Shown piece after piece: positions 33,583 to 42,152 of a stretch of 64,000 bases of DNA. The DNA comes from Priestia filamentosa (GTDB taxonomy: Bacteria; Bacillota; Bacilli; Bacillales; Bacillaceae_H). Below the pieces are notes generated by a model. It was not told the DNA's origin. It made no database searches and worked only from the letters and a program-made list of their open reading frames with translations. The number at the start of each line of letters is the position of its first letter. The first letter of the stretch is position 1. The DNA is taken from positions 248,001 through 312,000 of the forward strand of contig NZ_FXAJ01000003.1 of the NCBI RefSeq assembly GCF_900177535.1, written 5' to 3'. The translations under genes and the position numbers were made by a program.

Positions 33583-33826
33583 AGCGATTCAGTTTGGCAT
33601 GATTAATAAATGTTTGTTCTTCTTCCACAAGCCCACAAGTTCCGCACTGAACTTTTCGTTCTGGCCCTTTGTAAGCTAAATGGAATGCATCCCGGTTGCT
33701 GTCATCATATTCATTTGTAATTTCTCCAGACTGTGGATCCATTTTTACAGATTGAGCAACTTGAGAAATAAGGTTGAAACGAGTGCGATTAGTTTTGCAG
33801 CTTGGGCAAAGATATGGATTTGTCAT
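33581..33826 (-). CDS. Small zinc-ribbon protein, unknown function
   Basis: The 81-residue protein has two Cys pairs, YLCPSCKTNR near the start and VQCGTCGLVEE near residue 60, which should bind one zinc ion as in transcription-factor-like ribbons. Between them is a hydrophilic stretch with DPQSGEI. I do not recognise a named family member. AGGAGG precedes the ATG (33826), and a terminator follows, so it is a single-gene unit. A nucleic-acid or protein-binding role is only suggested by the ribbon. Confidence 0.72.
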   Translation of the reverse strand: MTNPYLCPSCKTNRTRFNLISQVAQSVKMDPQSGEITNEYDDSNRDAFHLAYKGPERKVQCGTCGLVEEEQTFINHAKLNR

Positions 33827-33985
33827 ATATTAGCACCTCCTCTTTTTCTAATATCTCCATGTTCTTTACGTTCATGCGTTTTCGTAAGTATTTCTGTCAG
33901 GAATGAATTTTCACTATAGACTAACGTAGAAGTCTGTTGATTATAATGAGGAGAAAGATGAGCGGAAAAGAGGAGAATTTATGAA

Positions 33986-34376
33986 TTGAAAAAAATGGAG
34001 TTTTTTAATTATGCGGTAGAAATCTTTTGGAATGCTTGGCGCACAGAAGCTAATCAGCATTTTTATCAAGATTGTATGTTTCATTCTTGTTATACAGATG
34101 AAGAGTTACCCTGTTTTTATATTAAGGTGAACGGAAATAAAATTATTGCTTCCTATGTTTTATTACGAACAGATTTCATTAGTCGACAAGTGTATCTATG
34201 TGAAAAAAGAATGGAGAGGAAGAGACTTAGGTCAACGCCTTTTAGCGCATGGCATCCAAAAAGCAAAAGAGCAAGGATTTGATGAGCTCTACTTGGCAAC
34301 AAAGCTTGAAGATTATTATGAAAAGTATGGATGTGACTATATGAAAGATGGTTATTCTATTGAAGGGAAAAAATGA
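33986..34376 (+). pseudogene. GNAT acetyltransferase gene with a frameshift
   Basis: The first frame starts at TTG 33986 behind AGGAGA and encodes the N-terminal half of an acetyltransferase (ELPCFYIKVNGNKIIASYVLLRTDFISRQVYLCEK). The rest of the GNAT fold, EWRGRDLGQRLLAHGIQKAKEQ (written in parts: EWRGRDLGQ, the acetyl-CoA loop, then LLAHGIQKAK) and ELYLATKLEDYYEKYGC, is read one base out of phase and stops at 34374-34376. Removing one A from the six-A run at 34203-34208 joins the two into one GNAT protein of about 129 residues. Either a real mutation, a slippage site, or a sequencing error. Confidence 0.8.
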
Positions 34377-34470
34377 AAGTTTATATGCACACTTCTTTAT
34401 CATACCTAAAGAATTAAAGCCTTTCTATGCTTTGTCCTTTGGGTATTTTTCTGAATAATAAAAAAATATG

Positions 34471-34499
34471 TTGACCTTAACAATGAAAATGCTTACAAT
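34471..34499 (+). promoter_or_regulatory. SigA-type promoter of the dehydrogenase/LacI/porter cassette
   Basis: TTGACC (34471-34476) and TACAAT (34494-34499) are 17 bases apart. A near-match to a CcpA cre site (ATGAAAATGCTTACAA, one core mismatch) covers the spacer and -10 box. A short inverted repeat, AGGAAAG-AG-CTTTCCT at 34509-34524, lies at the start point and could be the operator of the LacI protein encoded downstream. Confidence 0.75.
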
Positions 34500-34566
34500 T
34501 GGTTCATAAGGAAAGAGCTTTCCTAAAAATATCTAGTTAGATAAAACAGACATAGGGGTGTTGGAG

Positions 34567-35592
34567 ATGAAGAAACTTAGAATTGGTCTAGTTGGTGCGG
34601 GAAGAATGGGAGCTTTTCATGCAGAAACAATAGAGAAACGACTTTCTGGAGCAGAATTATATGCTGTAGCAGACCCTGTGAGCGGAGCTGCTGAAAAATT
34701 AATTCATACACTAGGTTCCTCAGCCAAAGCGTATGATAATCCGTTAGACATGTTTAAAGATTCGGGTGTTGATGGAGTTGTGATCGCTTCGCCAGCCAGA
34801 ACACATGCAGAAAATATTATTAGAGCAGCACAAAATGGGAAAGCTGTGTTTTGTGAAAAACCAATGGCTGTAACGATCGAAGAAGCAGATCGGGTTATTC
34901 AAACAGTTAATGAGTACAATGTTCCTCTTCAAGTAGGATTTAACCGCAGATTTTCAAAAGATTTTAAGAGCGCACATCATGAGATTGTACAAGGGGATCT
35001 TGGCACGCCACAGCTTTTACGTTCTTTAACAAGAGACCCAGTATTAGCGGATCCAGCTCCTGTTCCAGAGTGGACAATATTTTTGGAAACACTCATTCAT
35101 GACTTTGATGTTTTAAACTATCTAAATCCAGGAGCTCTTCCTATAGAAGTATATGCTGTAGCAGATGCTTTAGTTAGACCGGATTTTAAGGAAAGAGGTT
35201 TCCTGGATACGGCTGTTGTGACAATTAAATATGATAATGGAGCAATCGCTACCGCAGAAGCCAATTTCCAAGCTGTATATGGATATGATGTAAGAGCAGA
35301 AGCGTTCGGTTCAAAAGGGATGATGACAATTGGAAGTATTCGAGAATCTAATATGACGCGTTATAACAAAGATGGAGTAAGTTATAATACACTTCGCTAT
35401 GATCAGCATCTATTACACGATGCTTATGTAGAAGAATTAGCTTCTTTTGTAAATGCTGTTCAAAATAACGAAAAAACAGCAGTTGGAGGAGAAGAAGCAA
35501 GAATGGCCCTTCTTATTGCACGTGCTTGCATTGAATCTGTTATGCAAAAGAAACCAATTCAAATTGAGCACACTGTTTCAAATCTTGTCTAA
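34567..35592 (+). CDS. Inositol-dehydrogenase-like Gfo/Idh/MocA oxidoreductase
   Basis: The 341-residue protein has GLVGAGRMGAFHAETI for NAD binding, AVFCEKPMAVT (EKP motif, about residue 97) and LETLIHDFDVLNYLNPG, where IHDFD resembles the catalytic Asp-His region of inositol 2-dehydrogenases (IolG). It should oxidise a cyclitol or sugar with NAD+. GTG 34558 is in frame, but AGGGGTG lies seven bases before ATG 34567. It is the first gene of a four-gene cassette with a LacI regulator, a sugar porter and a TIM-barrel epimerase, the same set of functions as in inositol or rare-sugar loci. Confidence 0.85.
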   Translation: MKKLRIGLVGAGRMGAFHAETIEKRLSGAELYAVADPVSGAAEKLIHTLGSSAKAYDNPLDMFKDSGVDGVVIASPARTHAENIIRAAQNGKAVFCEKPMAVTIEEADRVIQTVNEYNVPLQVGFNRRFSKDFKSAHHEIVQGDLGTPQLLRSLTRDPVLADPAPVPEWTIFLETLIHDFDVLNYLNPGALPIEVYAVADALVRPDFKERGFLDTAVVTIKYDNGAIATAEANFQAVYGYDVRAEAFGSKGMMTIGSIRESNMTRYNKDGVSYNTLRYDQHLLHDAYVEELASFVNAVQNNEKTAVGGEEARMALLIARACIESVMQKKPIQIEHTVSNLV

Positions 35593-35670
35593 GAAAAGAC
35601 AGAGAAGAGCTTTTTAGGAAATCGAAGTTCGCTTATACTTATGGTAAACAACAGTAGAGGTGGTTTTCCC

Positions 35671-36675
35671 GTGAAAGCGACAATATATGATGTAGCCAAA
35701 AAAGCGAACGTTTCGATTTCAACCGTTTCAAAAGTATTAAATGGAACAGGAAACATTAGTGAAAAAACAAAAAAAAGAATTCGTAATATAATCGAAGAAC
35801 TTCAGTATCAGCCAAGCGTTGTTTCATCTGTAAAAAAAGCAATTAAAACAATTGGATTACTAATTCCAGATGTAGCAAATCCCTTTATGGCTGAGGTAGC
35901 AAGAGCCGTGGAGGACAGCGGAAGGAAGAGGGGATTTAACGTTATTATTTGCAGTACAGATAATGACTCAACAAGAGAAGATCAATATATTTCAATGCTT
36001 CGTCAAAAATATGTTGATGGACTTATTATTGCAACAGGATTAAAAAACAGAAAAGCAATAAAAGAGCTTGTTGATAGCGATATGCCTGTTGCGATGCTTT
36101 CGCGTGATGTTCCTTATCTTCCGCTCCAGACGGTGGTAGTTGATGATTTTCAAGGTGGATACGAAGCAGCTACTCATCTTGCTGATCTTGGGCATAAAAG
36201 GATGGCCATGATTGCAGAGGATGTTGATGTTCCTTCTATTAAACAGCGGGCAGAGGGATTTAAAGAAGGTCTTCGTCTTTCAAATCTTCCTTTTAATGAT
36301 AAAGATATTGTCTACTGTCCGCACGATCTTCATGAAAGTAAAAAAGCAAGCTTAAAACTGCTGAAAGATGTTTCAGAAAGACCAACTGCTATTTTCGTTT
36401 CAACCGAGATTCTTGCTCTCGGGGTTTTGCAAGCTGCTCGTTCTTTAAATATTTCCGTTCCGCATGAACTTTCTGTGATTGGCTTTGATAATAGCATACT
36501 TGCTAAAATTAGCGATCCACAGCTTACAACAATTGAACAGCCAAAGAAAGAGATGGGTGAAAAAGTCATTGAACTTCTTATAAGTGAGATTGAGCAAAAA
36601 AGCGATGTAAAACAACGAGTAACTCTTTCACCAAAGCTCGTTATAAGAGAGTCAACTTCACAATGTAGGAAATAA
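35671..36675 (+). CDS. LacI-family regulator of the cyclitol/sugar cassette
   Basis: The 334-residue protein has a LacI helix-turn-helix (ATIYDVAKKANVSISTVSKVLNG, from residue 3) and a sugar-binding-type effector domain with VIGFDNSILAKISDPQLTTIEQP near the end. AGAGGTGG lies seven bases before GTG 35671; the open frame from 35641 is longer but lacks support. It sits second in its operon, 78 bp after the dehydrogenase. It probably represses the promoter at 34471-34499. Confidence 0.88.
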   Translation: MKATIYDVAKKANVSISTVSKVLNGTGNISEKTKKRIRNIIEELQYQPSVVSSVKKAIKTIGLLIPDVANPFMAEVARAVEDSGRKRGFNVIICSTDNDSTREDQYISMLRQKYVDGLIIATGLKNRKAIKELVDSDMPVAMLSRDVPYLPLQTVVVDDFQGGYEAATHLADLGHKRMAMIAEDVDVPSIKQRAEGFKEGLRLSNLPFNDKDIVYCPHDLHESKKASLKLLKDVSERPTAIFVSTEILALGVLQAARSLNISVPHELSVIGFDNSILAKISDPQLTTIEQPKKEMGEKVIELLISEIEQKSDVKQRVTLSPKLVIRESTSQCRK

Positions 36676-36739
36676 AAAAGAGCGCAGTATGAAAGCAGCC
36701 AAGAGGTAAATAAAAACTACAGTTGTTTTGGAGGACGTT

Positions 36740-38107
36740 ATGAAATCTAAAAAATCATATATTAGCGTCATTTATTTTTTCGGAGCTTTAGGTGGGTTGC
36801 TTTTTGGCTATGATACAGGCGTTATATCTGGAGCGCTGTTATTTATTAAGGAAGATTTAGAATTGACCCCTTTTATGGAAGGACTAGTTGTAAGCGGTGT
36901 TTTAATCGGTGCCTTAGTTGGGGCTGCTATTTGTGGACCTATAGCTGATAAGTTTGGTCGAAAGAAAACGATTATATTGCTTGGTGTTCTATTTACAATT
37001 GGAGCAATTGGAACAGGTTTAGCACCAACCGTGGAAGTCCTTGTGTTATTTCGGATTTTCCTTGGTGTTCCTGTTGGGGGAGCTTCTGCTCTTGTACCGC
37101 TTTATCTTTCAGAGATGGCACCGGCAGCAATACGCGGAAGAGTTGCCTCACTAAATACATTAATGAATGCATTGGGGATTCTTATGGCTTATATCGTCAA
37201 CTTCGCTTTCTCTGCTTCAGGAAGATGGGATTGGATGCTGCTTCTAGCCGTCGTACCTTCTGTTCTTTTAATGGTTGGAATGTTTTTTATGCCGGAAAGT
37301 CCACGCTGGTTATTAAAACAAAACAGAGAAGGAGACGCGCGAAAAGTTTTGCTTCTAACGCGTGATGCAAAACTTGTTGAAGAAGAAATTAAAAGTATTC
37401 AAGAAGTAAAAACAGCAAAAAAAGTACCTTTCTCCGCTCTGTTTGCTCCAGCTGTAAAACCCATTTTATTCATCGGGGTAGGAATAGCTATTTTTCAACA
37501 GGTGATTGGAACGAACACTATCATTTATTACACCCCAACCATTTTAAAAAACGCAGGTTTTGGGGCTTCGAGTGCTATTGCTGGAACAATTGGAATTGGA
37601 ATTGTAAACTTACTTTTTACAATGATTGGTCTAGTTCTGATTGATAAAATAGGTAGAAGAATGCTCATGCTGCTCGGTAATGTAGGAATGTCTATTGCTC
37701 TTGTTGTGCTTGGGATTAGCACGCTATTTTTCACAGCGCCGGGATGGCTTTTATTAACATGCTTATGCTTATTTATGGTAGCGTATTCAGCCAGTTGGGG
37801 AATGGTTGTCTGGGTTGTCCTTGCAGAGATTTTTCCACTGAGAATTCGAGGTACCGCAATCGGATTAGCAAGTACGACGCTTTGGTTAGCAAACATTGCT
37901 GTATCCCTTTCATTTCCTGTTTTATTAAATTCTTTTGGCTCAGGTTCGCTTTTCCTTACGTACGGTGCGATTGGCATCTTTGCCTTTCTATTCGTCTATA
38001 AATTTGTTCCTGAAACAAAAGGAAAAACGCTTGAAGAAATTGAAGCTGAAATCTCATCAAAGAAAACGGTTCGTTCTAGAGAAATCGCGGTATCTATTCG
38101 AAAGTAA
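36740..38107 (+). CDS. MFS sugar porter (sugar:proton symporter)
   Basis: The 455-residue protein has 12 hydrophobic segments and sugar-porter signatures: GGLLFGYDTGVISGALLFI, DKFGRKKTI, PESPRWL, QQVIGTNTIIYYTP and PETKGKTLEEIE. It is close to YwtG/CsbC- and IolT-type proteins and should import a polyol or monosaccharide with protons. GGAGG five bases before ATG 36740 sets the start. It lies between the LacI gene and the epimerase gene; the cassette suggests that its cargo is the dehydrogenase's substrate. Confidence 0.88.
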   Translation: MKSKKSYISVIYFFGALGGLLFGYDTGVISGALLFIKEDLELTPFMEGLVVSGVLIGALVGAAICGPIADKFGRKKTIILLGVLFTIGAIGTGLAPTVEVLVLFRIFLGVPVGGASALVPLYLSEMAPAAIRGRVASLNTLMNALGILMAYIVNFAFSASGRWDWMLLLAVVPSVLLMVGMFFMPESPRWLLKQNREGDARKVLLLTRDAKLVEEEIKSIQEVKTAKKVPFSALFAPAVKPILFIGVGIAIFQQVIGTNTIIYYTPTILKNAGFGASSAIAGTIGIGIVNLLFTMIGLVLIDKIGRRMLMLLGNVGMSIALVVLGISTLFFTAPGWLLLTCLCLFMVAYSASWGMVVWVVLAEIFPLRIRGTAIGLASTTLWLANIAVSLSFPVLLNSFGSGSLFLTYGAIGIFAFLFVYKFVPETKGKTLEEIEAEISSKKTVRSREIAVSIRK

Positions 38108-38138
38108 AATGAAAAATTATCATATATAGGAGGCTACT

Positions 38139-38966
38139 ATGAAAAGAGACTACGGAATATGTTTATGGACATTTGGAAATGTTCCTTTTGAAGAAAAGTG
38201 CCGTCTAGCAAGTGAAGTTGGAGTAAATGGGGTAGAAGTGGAAGGGGATATTAGTCAAGATCCTAGAGAAATAGCCACTATCCTTTCTAAATATGATTTA
38301 AAAATCCTGTCTATTACGCCAAACAATGTAGATATCTCAAGTGATAATGAAATCGTTCGCAAAGAAGCGGTTGAGTATTTTCTAGATCTCCTTTCCTGGG
38401 CAGATGAGCTTGGAGCAAAACGAATTTGTTTGCATGGGGATGTTGGAAAAGTTGTTGGATGCGGAGACGAACAAGATGATTGGGCAAGGCTTGTTGAAAG
38501 CTCTAAAAAGATATTACAAAAAGCTGAGAACCTTCATATTGAAGTTGTATTTGAAGTGTTAAACAGATATGAAAATCACCAAGTACGAACAGGGCGAGAA
38601 GCGTTAAAACTCATTGAAGATGTGAAAAGCTCCAATTTAAAAGTTCTCCTTGATTCATATCATATGAACATTGAAGAGGAAAATCCAGCTCAAGCGCTAA
38701 AAGAGGTTGGACAACATTTAGGTGTGTATCATATTGGGGATTCAAACCGCCAAGGTATTGGCCAAGGACACGCTAATATTCATGAACAGATTGAAGTGCT
38801 GCACGAGATTGACTACAGAGGCCCAATTATTATGGAAATGACTGCTCCTGGACCCAATCCATTTACACCTGTAAAGGAAGAAGGGTATATTGAGGTTGTA
38901 AAAAATTATTATAAAGACTCTCTTTCTATTGTGAAAGAATGGGAGCAAAATAAAATACAAGTATAA
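38139..38966 (+). CDS. Sugar phosphate isomerase/epimerase family TIM-barrel protein
   Basis: The 275-residue protein fits the xylose-isomerase-like TIM-barrel family (IolE/IolI, D-tagatose 3-epimerase). Likely metal ligands are the Glu in VVFEVLNRYENH, the Asp in VLLDSYHMNIEE, the His in VYHIGDSNRQGIGQGHANI and the Glu in IIMEMTAPGPN. It may epimerise a ketose or act on a keto-cyclitol made by the dehydrogenase. TAGGAGGC precedes ATG 38139. It is the last gene of the cassette and ends at a bidirectional terminator. Confidence 0.83.
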   Translation: MKRDYGICLWTFGNVPFEEKCRLASEVGVNGVEVEGDISQDPREIATILSKYDLKILSITPNNVDISSDNEIVRKEAVEYFLDLLSWADELGAKRICLHGDVGKVVGCGDEQDDWARLVESSKKILQKAENLHIEVVFEVLNRYENHQVRTGREALKLIEDVKSSNLKVLLDSYHMNIEEENPAQALKEVGQHLGVYHIGDSNRQGIGQGHANIHEQIEVLHEIDYRGPIIMEMTAPGPNPFTPVKEEGYIEVVKNYYKDSLSIVKEWEQNKIQV

Positions 38967-38970
38967 AAGA

Positions 38971-39003
38971 AGCCAAATGCTAATATAGCATTTGGCCTTT
39001 TTA
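38971..39003. terminator. Bidirectional terminator
   Basis: An 11-bp stem (38972-38982 with 38986-38996) with an ATA loop and T runs separates the epimerase gene from the convergent araE. Confidence 0.9.
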
Positions 39004-39028
39004 TTATAAAAAGAGAGTCACTATTCGT

Positions 39029-40426
39029 TTAAACAGATAGTTTTTGAGTATCCTTTTTGTTTGGTGTCCAAAACTGTTCAATTTCTTCAAGAGATTTATT
39101 TTTTGTTTCAGGTACAATTGTCATAACAAAGATAAAGCATATAACGTTAATAACAGCAAACGTCCAAAAAGTATATGCTCCTCCCAATCCGCTTAGGAGC
39201 ATTGGGGTGAACTGTCCGATTGCCCAGTTTGCTCCCCATAAGAACATTGTCGTTAATCCAACAGCTCTTGCTCTTAAATGGTTTGGGAAAATTTCAGGAA
39301 TCATAATCCAAGGAATAGGTCCCATTGAAATACAAAATGCAGCTGTAAATCCAATGATAAAGATAATAAGCCATGGACCTGCAATGTTAAAGAAGAAAAC
39401 GCCTCCAATTAAAAGCATGAAAAAGGCCATTAAACTTGAACCGATCGCCATCAATTTTTTTCGACCTGCCCGGTCAATTAAAAAGACAGCGGCAATTGTG
39501 GAGATGAGCTGCACAACGCCAACAAGGCTTGTTGCTACAAACTCTGTGTTGTTTTCAAATCCAACAGATTTAAAAATTTCAGGACCGTAATAAGTAATTG
39601 CATTCATGCCAATTACTTGGTTGAAGAGCGCTAAAAAGATACCTACTCCAAGTGCTTTTCTTAATCCAGGTTGAAATAATCTTAGCATAGAAGAATTTGT
39701 TTCTGTAGTAATGGATGATTTAATCGCTTTCATTTCTAAGTCTGCTGTTTGCTTATCATTAATCCGACGCAAAATAGAAAGAGCTTCTTGATCTTTTCCT
39801 TTTTTAATAAGGAAACGAGGACTTTCCGGAACAAAAAGGAGAGTAATGAAAAAGAGAAGAGACGGAATCATTCCATATCCTAACATCCACCGCCATCCTG
39901 CTTCAACGCCCCAACTGTGCGTGCCAGCATTTGCTACAGCTAAGTTGACAAAGTAGGTAGAAGAAATACCGAGTACTGTAAATAGTTGATACATGGATGA
40001 CAATCGCCCCCGGATAGCAGGAGGAGCACATTCGGTAATATACGTCACAGCTAGTGAAGAAGCTAAGCCAATTCCTAGACCTCCAAAGATACGGGCCGCA
40101 ATAAGCATTTCGACTGAATTAACAAGGGCAGATAATACCGAGGAGATAGAAAAGATTATGGCAGCTGCCATTAAGATTTTTCGACGTCCGAAAATATCGC
40201 CTAAATATCCAGAAATACCAACTCCAATAATACCTCCAACCATAATACTTGAAATTACGAACCCTTCCATAAATGGTGATAAACCATACAGCTCTTGCAA
40301 GAAACCGATAGCTCCTGAAATAACAGCTGTGTCATATCCATATAGAAGCCCAGCCATTCCGGCAGCCATTGAAATGACAGCAATATACCAGACTGAATGT
40401 TTCATTACACTTTGCTGATTTCCCAT
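39029..40426 (-). CDS. araE: Arabinose-proton symporter AraE
   Basis: The 465-residue sugar porter closely follows B. subtilis AraE: AGLLYGYDTAVISGAIGFLQELY, LSPFMEGFVISSIM, GRRKILMAA, QVIGMNAITYYGPEIFKSVGF, IFPNHLRARAVG and PETKNKSLEEIEQFW. AraE imports L-arabinose, D-xylose and galactose with protons. AAGGGGG precedes the ATG. Its promoter contains an AraR box, and the araR gene lies directly upstream on the same strand, as a partner rather than divergent as in B. subtilis. No araA, araB or araD gene is in the window. Confidence 0.9.
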   Translation of the reverse strand: MGNQQSVMKHSVWYIAVISMAAGMAGLLYGYDTAVISGAIGFLQELYGLSPFMEGFVISSIMVGGIIGVGISGYLGDIFGRRKILMAAAIIFSISSVLSALVNSVEMLIAARIFGGLGIGLASSLAVTYITECAPPAIRGRLSSMYQLFTVLGISSTYFVNLAVANAGTHSWGVEAGWRWMLGYGMIPSLLFFITLLFVPESPRFLIKKGKDQEALSILRRINDKQTADLEMKAIKSSITTETNSSMLRLFQPGLRKALGVGIFLALFNQVIGMNAITYYGPEIFKSVGFENNTEFVATSLVGVVQLISTIAAVFLIDRAGRKKLMAIGSSLMAFFMLLIGGVFFFNIAGPWLIIFIIGFTAAFCISMGPIPWIMIPEIFPNHLRARAVGLTTMFLWGANWAIGQFTPMLLSGLGGAYTFWTFAVINVICFIFVMTIVPETKNKSLEEIEQFWTPNKKDTQKLSV

Positions 40427-40462
40427 TGTTCTTCCCCCTTTGTATACTTAACAATAATAAAG

Positions 40463-40476
40463 AGAAAACGCTTTCT
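40463..40476. promoter_or_regulatory. CcpA cre site in the araE leader
   Basis: AGAAAACGCTTTCT fits the catabolite-responsive element consensus and lies just downstream of the predicted araE start point, where CcpA would block elongation during growth on glucose. Confidence 0.75.
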
Positions 40477-40485
40477 TTGGAGTTG

Positions 40486-40514
40486 ATTCTATAATTTATA
40501 CGTATAAATGTCAA
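40486..40514 (-). promoter_or_regulatory. SigA-type promoter of araE
   Basis: On the minus strand TTGACA (40509-40514) and TAGAAT (40486-40491) are 17 bases apart, and the spacer is filled by the AraR box. Confidence 0.88.
40494..40509. promoter_or_regulatory. AraR operator inside the araE promoter
   Basis: ATTTATACGTATAAAT is a perfect 16-bp palindrome of the AraR type (B. subtilis consensus resembles ATTTGTACGTACAAAT). It occupies the promoter spacer, so bound AraR would exclude RNA polymerase. Confidence 0.88.
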
Positions 40515-40520
40515 TAGATA

Positions 40521-40538
40521 AAAAGTATGCATACAAAA
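40521..40538. promoter_or_regulatory. Second AraR-like operator upstream of araE
   Basis: GTATGCATAC flanked by A-rich arms lies about three helical turns upstream of the first box. Paired boxes of this kind allow cooperative AraR binding at araE in B. subtilis. Confidence 0.65.
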
Positions 40539-40562
40539 AAACACCTATTAAAAAATAGATGT

Positions 40563-41651
40563 TTAATCTCTTATTTCTTTTGTTGATTCTCTGATGACAA
40601 GTTCTGGTGGGTATACAATCGATTCTACTTTTTTTGTAAGAGGTGCTTCAATAAGTTTTAAAATCATATTTGCTGCGTCAATTCCCATCTGTTCTTTTGG
40701 ATGCTTTATCGTTGTCAATTTAACGTCTACAATCTTTGCGACCTGAGAGTCGTCATATCCAACAACTGATAAATCTTCTGGAATACTCAGGCCTAGTTCC
40801 TTAGCGATGCTCATCACAGTTAAAGCAACTTGATCGTTGTAGCATACAATACCAGTTGGACGATTTGAACTTGTTAAACTTGCTTTAATACGCTGGGGTA
40901 ACTCTTTCTTTTCCTCGTTTGTTCCATATGTAATAAAATCTCCTGGAACGGCTAGAGAAGGATTTTGTTGATAAGCAGAAATAAAGCCATTCATCCGTTT
41001 TAACCCTTGGTGATCATCCGTTTTGAAAATTCCAAGGATTTTACGATGTCCAAGTGATAGCAAATGCTCAGTTGCCATATATCCGCCTTTTGTATCATCC
41101 ATCATCAGCGAAGGGAAATTTGTGTCTTGATATGTAGAGTGAATCATAACACAAGGAACATTGCTTTTTTCTAAGTTTTTATAAAATCCAATGTTTTGAC
41201 TAGGATAGGAGCTTTTCGTTGGCTCTACAATAATGCCCTCAATTGGATGCGAGAGTAAATTTTCTAAGCTTTTCCGTTCTAATAAAATGTCGTGATGTGT
41301 ACTAGAAAGTAAAAGTGAAAAAGAATGTTCTGACAAAACTTTTTCAATGCCGACAATAATGCTTGGGAAAATATAGTCAGCAATATGAGTCGTTAGGACA
41401 GCAATTGTTTTGGTGAGTGTTTGAGTTTCCTGTTTTTCTCGCCAATTTGCAACATACATTCCGCCGCCTTGAATGCGATATAGATAATGTTCTACTTCTA
41501 AATCTCCAATCGCTCTACGGATAGTATGTCGACTTACATGAAATTTTTCCATAAGCTGTGTTTCAGTTGGTAATTTATCATGCGGGGAAAACTTATCACT
41601 CATAAGCCACGATTTAATTTCGTCTTTTACAGTTTTATATTTTGGTTGCAT
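40563..41651 (-). CDS. araR: Arabinose repressor AraR (GntR/LacI chimera)
   Basis: The 362-residue protein combines a GntR-type winged helix (residues 1-70; PTETQLMEKFHVSRHTIRRAIGDLE) with a LacI/GalR-type sugar-binding domain (about 80-362; ends in YPPELVIRES). This domain pairing and the length are those of B. subtilis AraR, which releases DNA on binding L-arabinose. GGAGGG precedes the ATG. One AraR-type box lies about 110 bp upstream at 41763-41778, suggesting autoregulation. The gene it most clearly controls here is araE, immediately downstream. Confidence 0.93.
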   Translation of the reverse strand: MQPKYKTVKDEIKSWLMSDKFSPHDKLPTETQLMEKFHVSRHTIRRAIGDLEVEHYLYRIQGGGMYVANWREKQETQTLTKTIAVLTTHIADYIFPSIIVGIEKVLSEHSFSLLLSSTHHDILLERKSLENLLSHPIEGIIVEPTKSSYPSQNIGFYKNLEKSNVPCVMIHSTYQDTNFPSLMMDDTKGGYMATEHLLSLGHRKILGIFKTDDHQGLKRMNGFISAYQQNPSLAVPGDFITYGTNEEKKELPQRIKASLTSSNRPTGIVCYNDQVALTVMSIAKELGLSIPEDLSVVGYDDSQVAKIVDVKLTTIKHPKEQMGIDAANMILKLIEAPLTKKVESIVYPPELVIRESTKEIRD

Positions 41652-41762
41652 TGTAATCCCTCCATCAATCTTACTAACATCATAACCATTTTATAGGCTT
41701 CATACAAGAAAAGAGAAAATCGATTTATGAAAATAAATACTCATGAAAATAACAATTTTTAT

Positions 41763-41778
41763 ATTTGCACGTATAAAT
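41763..41778. promoter_or_regulatory. AraR operator upstream of araR
   Basis: ATTTGCACGTATAAAT matches the AraR box with slight asymmetry and lies upstream of the araR gene. The rest of the 41779-42143 gap holds a weak hairpin at 41969-41999 and one open frame without any start codon (about 41820-41925); I see no convincing gene there. Confidence 0.75.
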
Positions 41779-41968
41779 ACTATAGTTGATTTATAGAAAT
41801 CTCTTACATTGAAAAGGTGGTATAAAACAGGGAGCGAGCATTCAAATGGAGTTGATTTTGAAACTTTATTAACTCACTATCGAAGGAAAATCGTGTCTGA
41901 ATGGGTAGTATCAAAGATTATATGAGTTTTAGATGAGAATGAGGAATTTTATATAAAAAGAAGTAGGG

Positions 41969-42008
41969 GCGATGAATAAAGAAAGATTTTGTTCATCGCT
42001 TTATTTTG
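41969..42008 (+). terminator. Hairpin with T-rich tail upstream of yprA
   Basis: GCGATGAA (41969-41976) and TTCATCGC (41992-41999) pair around a 15-base loop, followed by TTTATTTT. It looks like a terminator, but no gene ends just before it, so it may mark the end of a lost gene or a short transcript. Confidence 0.5.
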
Positions 42009-42152
42009 TGAAAAAATATAAAGGAGAAGAAAGCATATTTAAATATGAAGAAAAGCGGAATTTTATGCTTTTATATTTAAAGTGAAAGGAAATATTTCTT
42101 ATAGAAACCGAAACAAACATTCGATAGAATAAAAAGAATAGAGGTGACAAAA

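Noticed and set aside
34483-34498. Possible cre site in the cassette promoter
   Set aside because: The central CG of the cre consensus is TG here, so I mention it only within the promoter entry.
37528-37977. 149-codon antisense frame in the sugar porter gene
   Set aside because: Shadow of a strongly supported transporter gene; no ribosome site and Ile/Pro-rich nonsense composition.
39057-39590. 177-codon antisense frame in araE
   Set aside because: Opposite-strand shadow of araE without a ribosome site or family features.
41820-41925. Open frame of about 35 codons upstream of yprA
   Set aside because: It has no start codon and no ribosome site; the translated sequence is not one I recognise.
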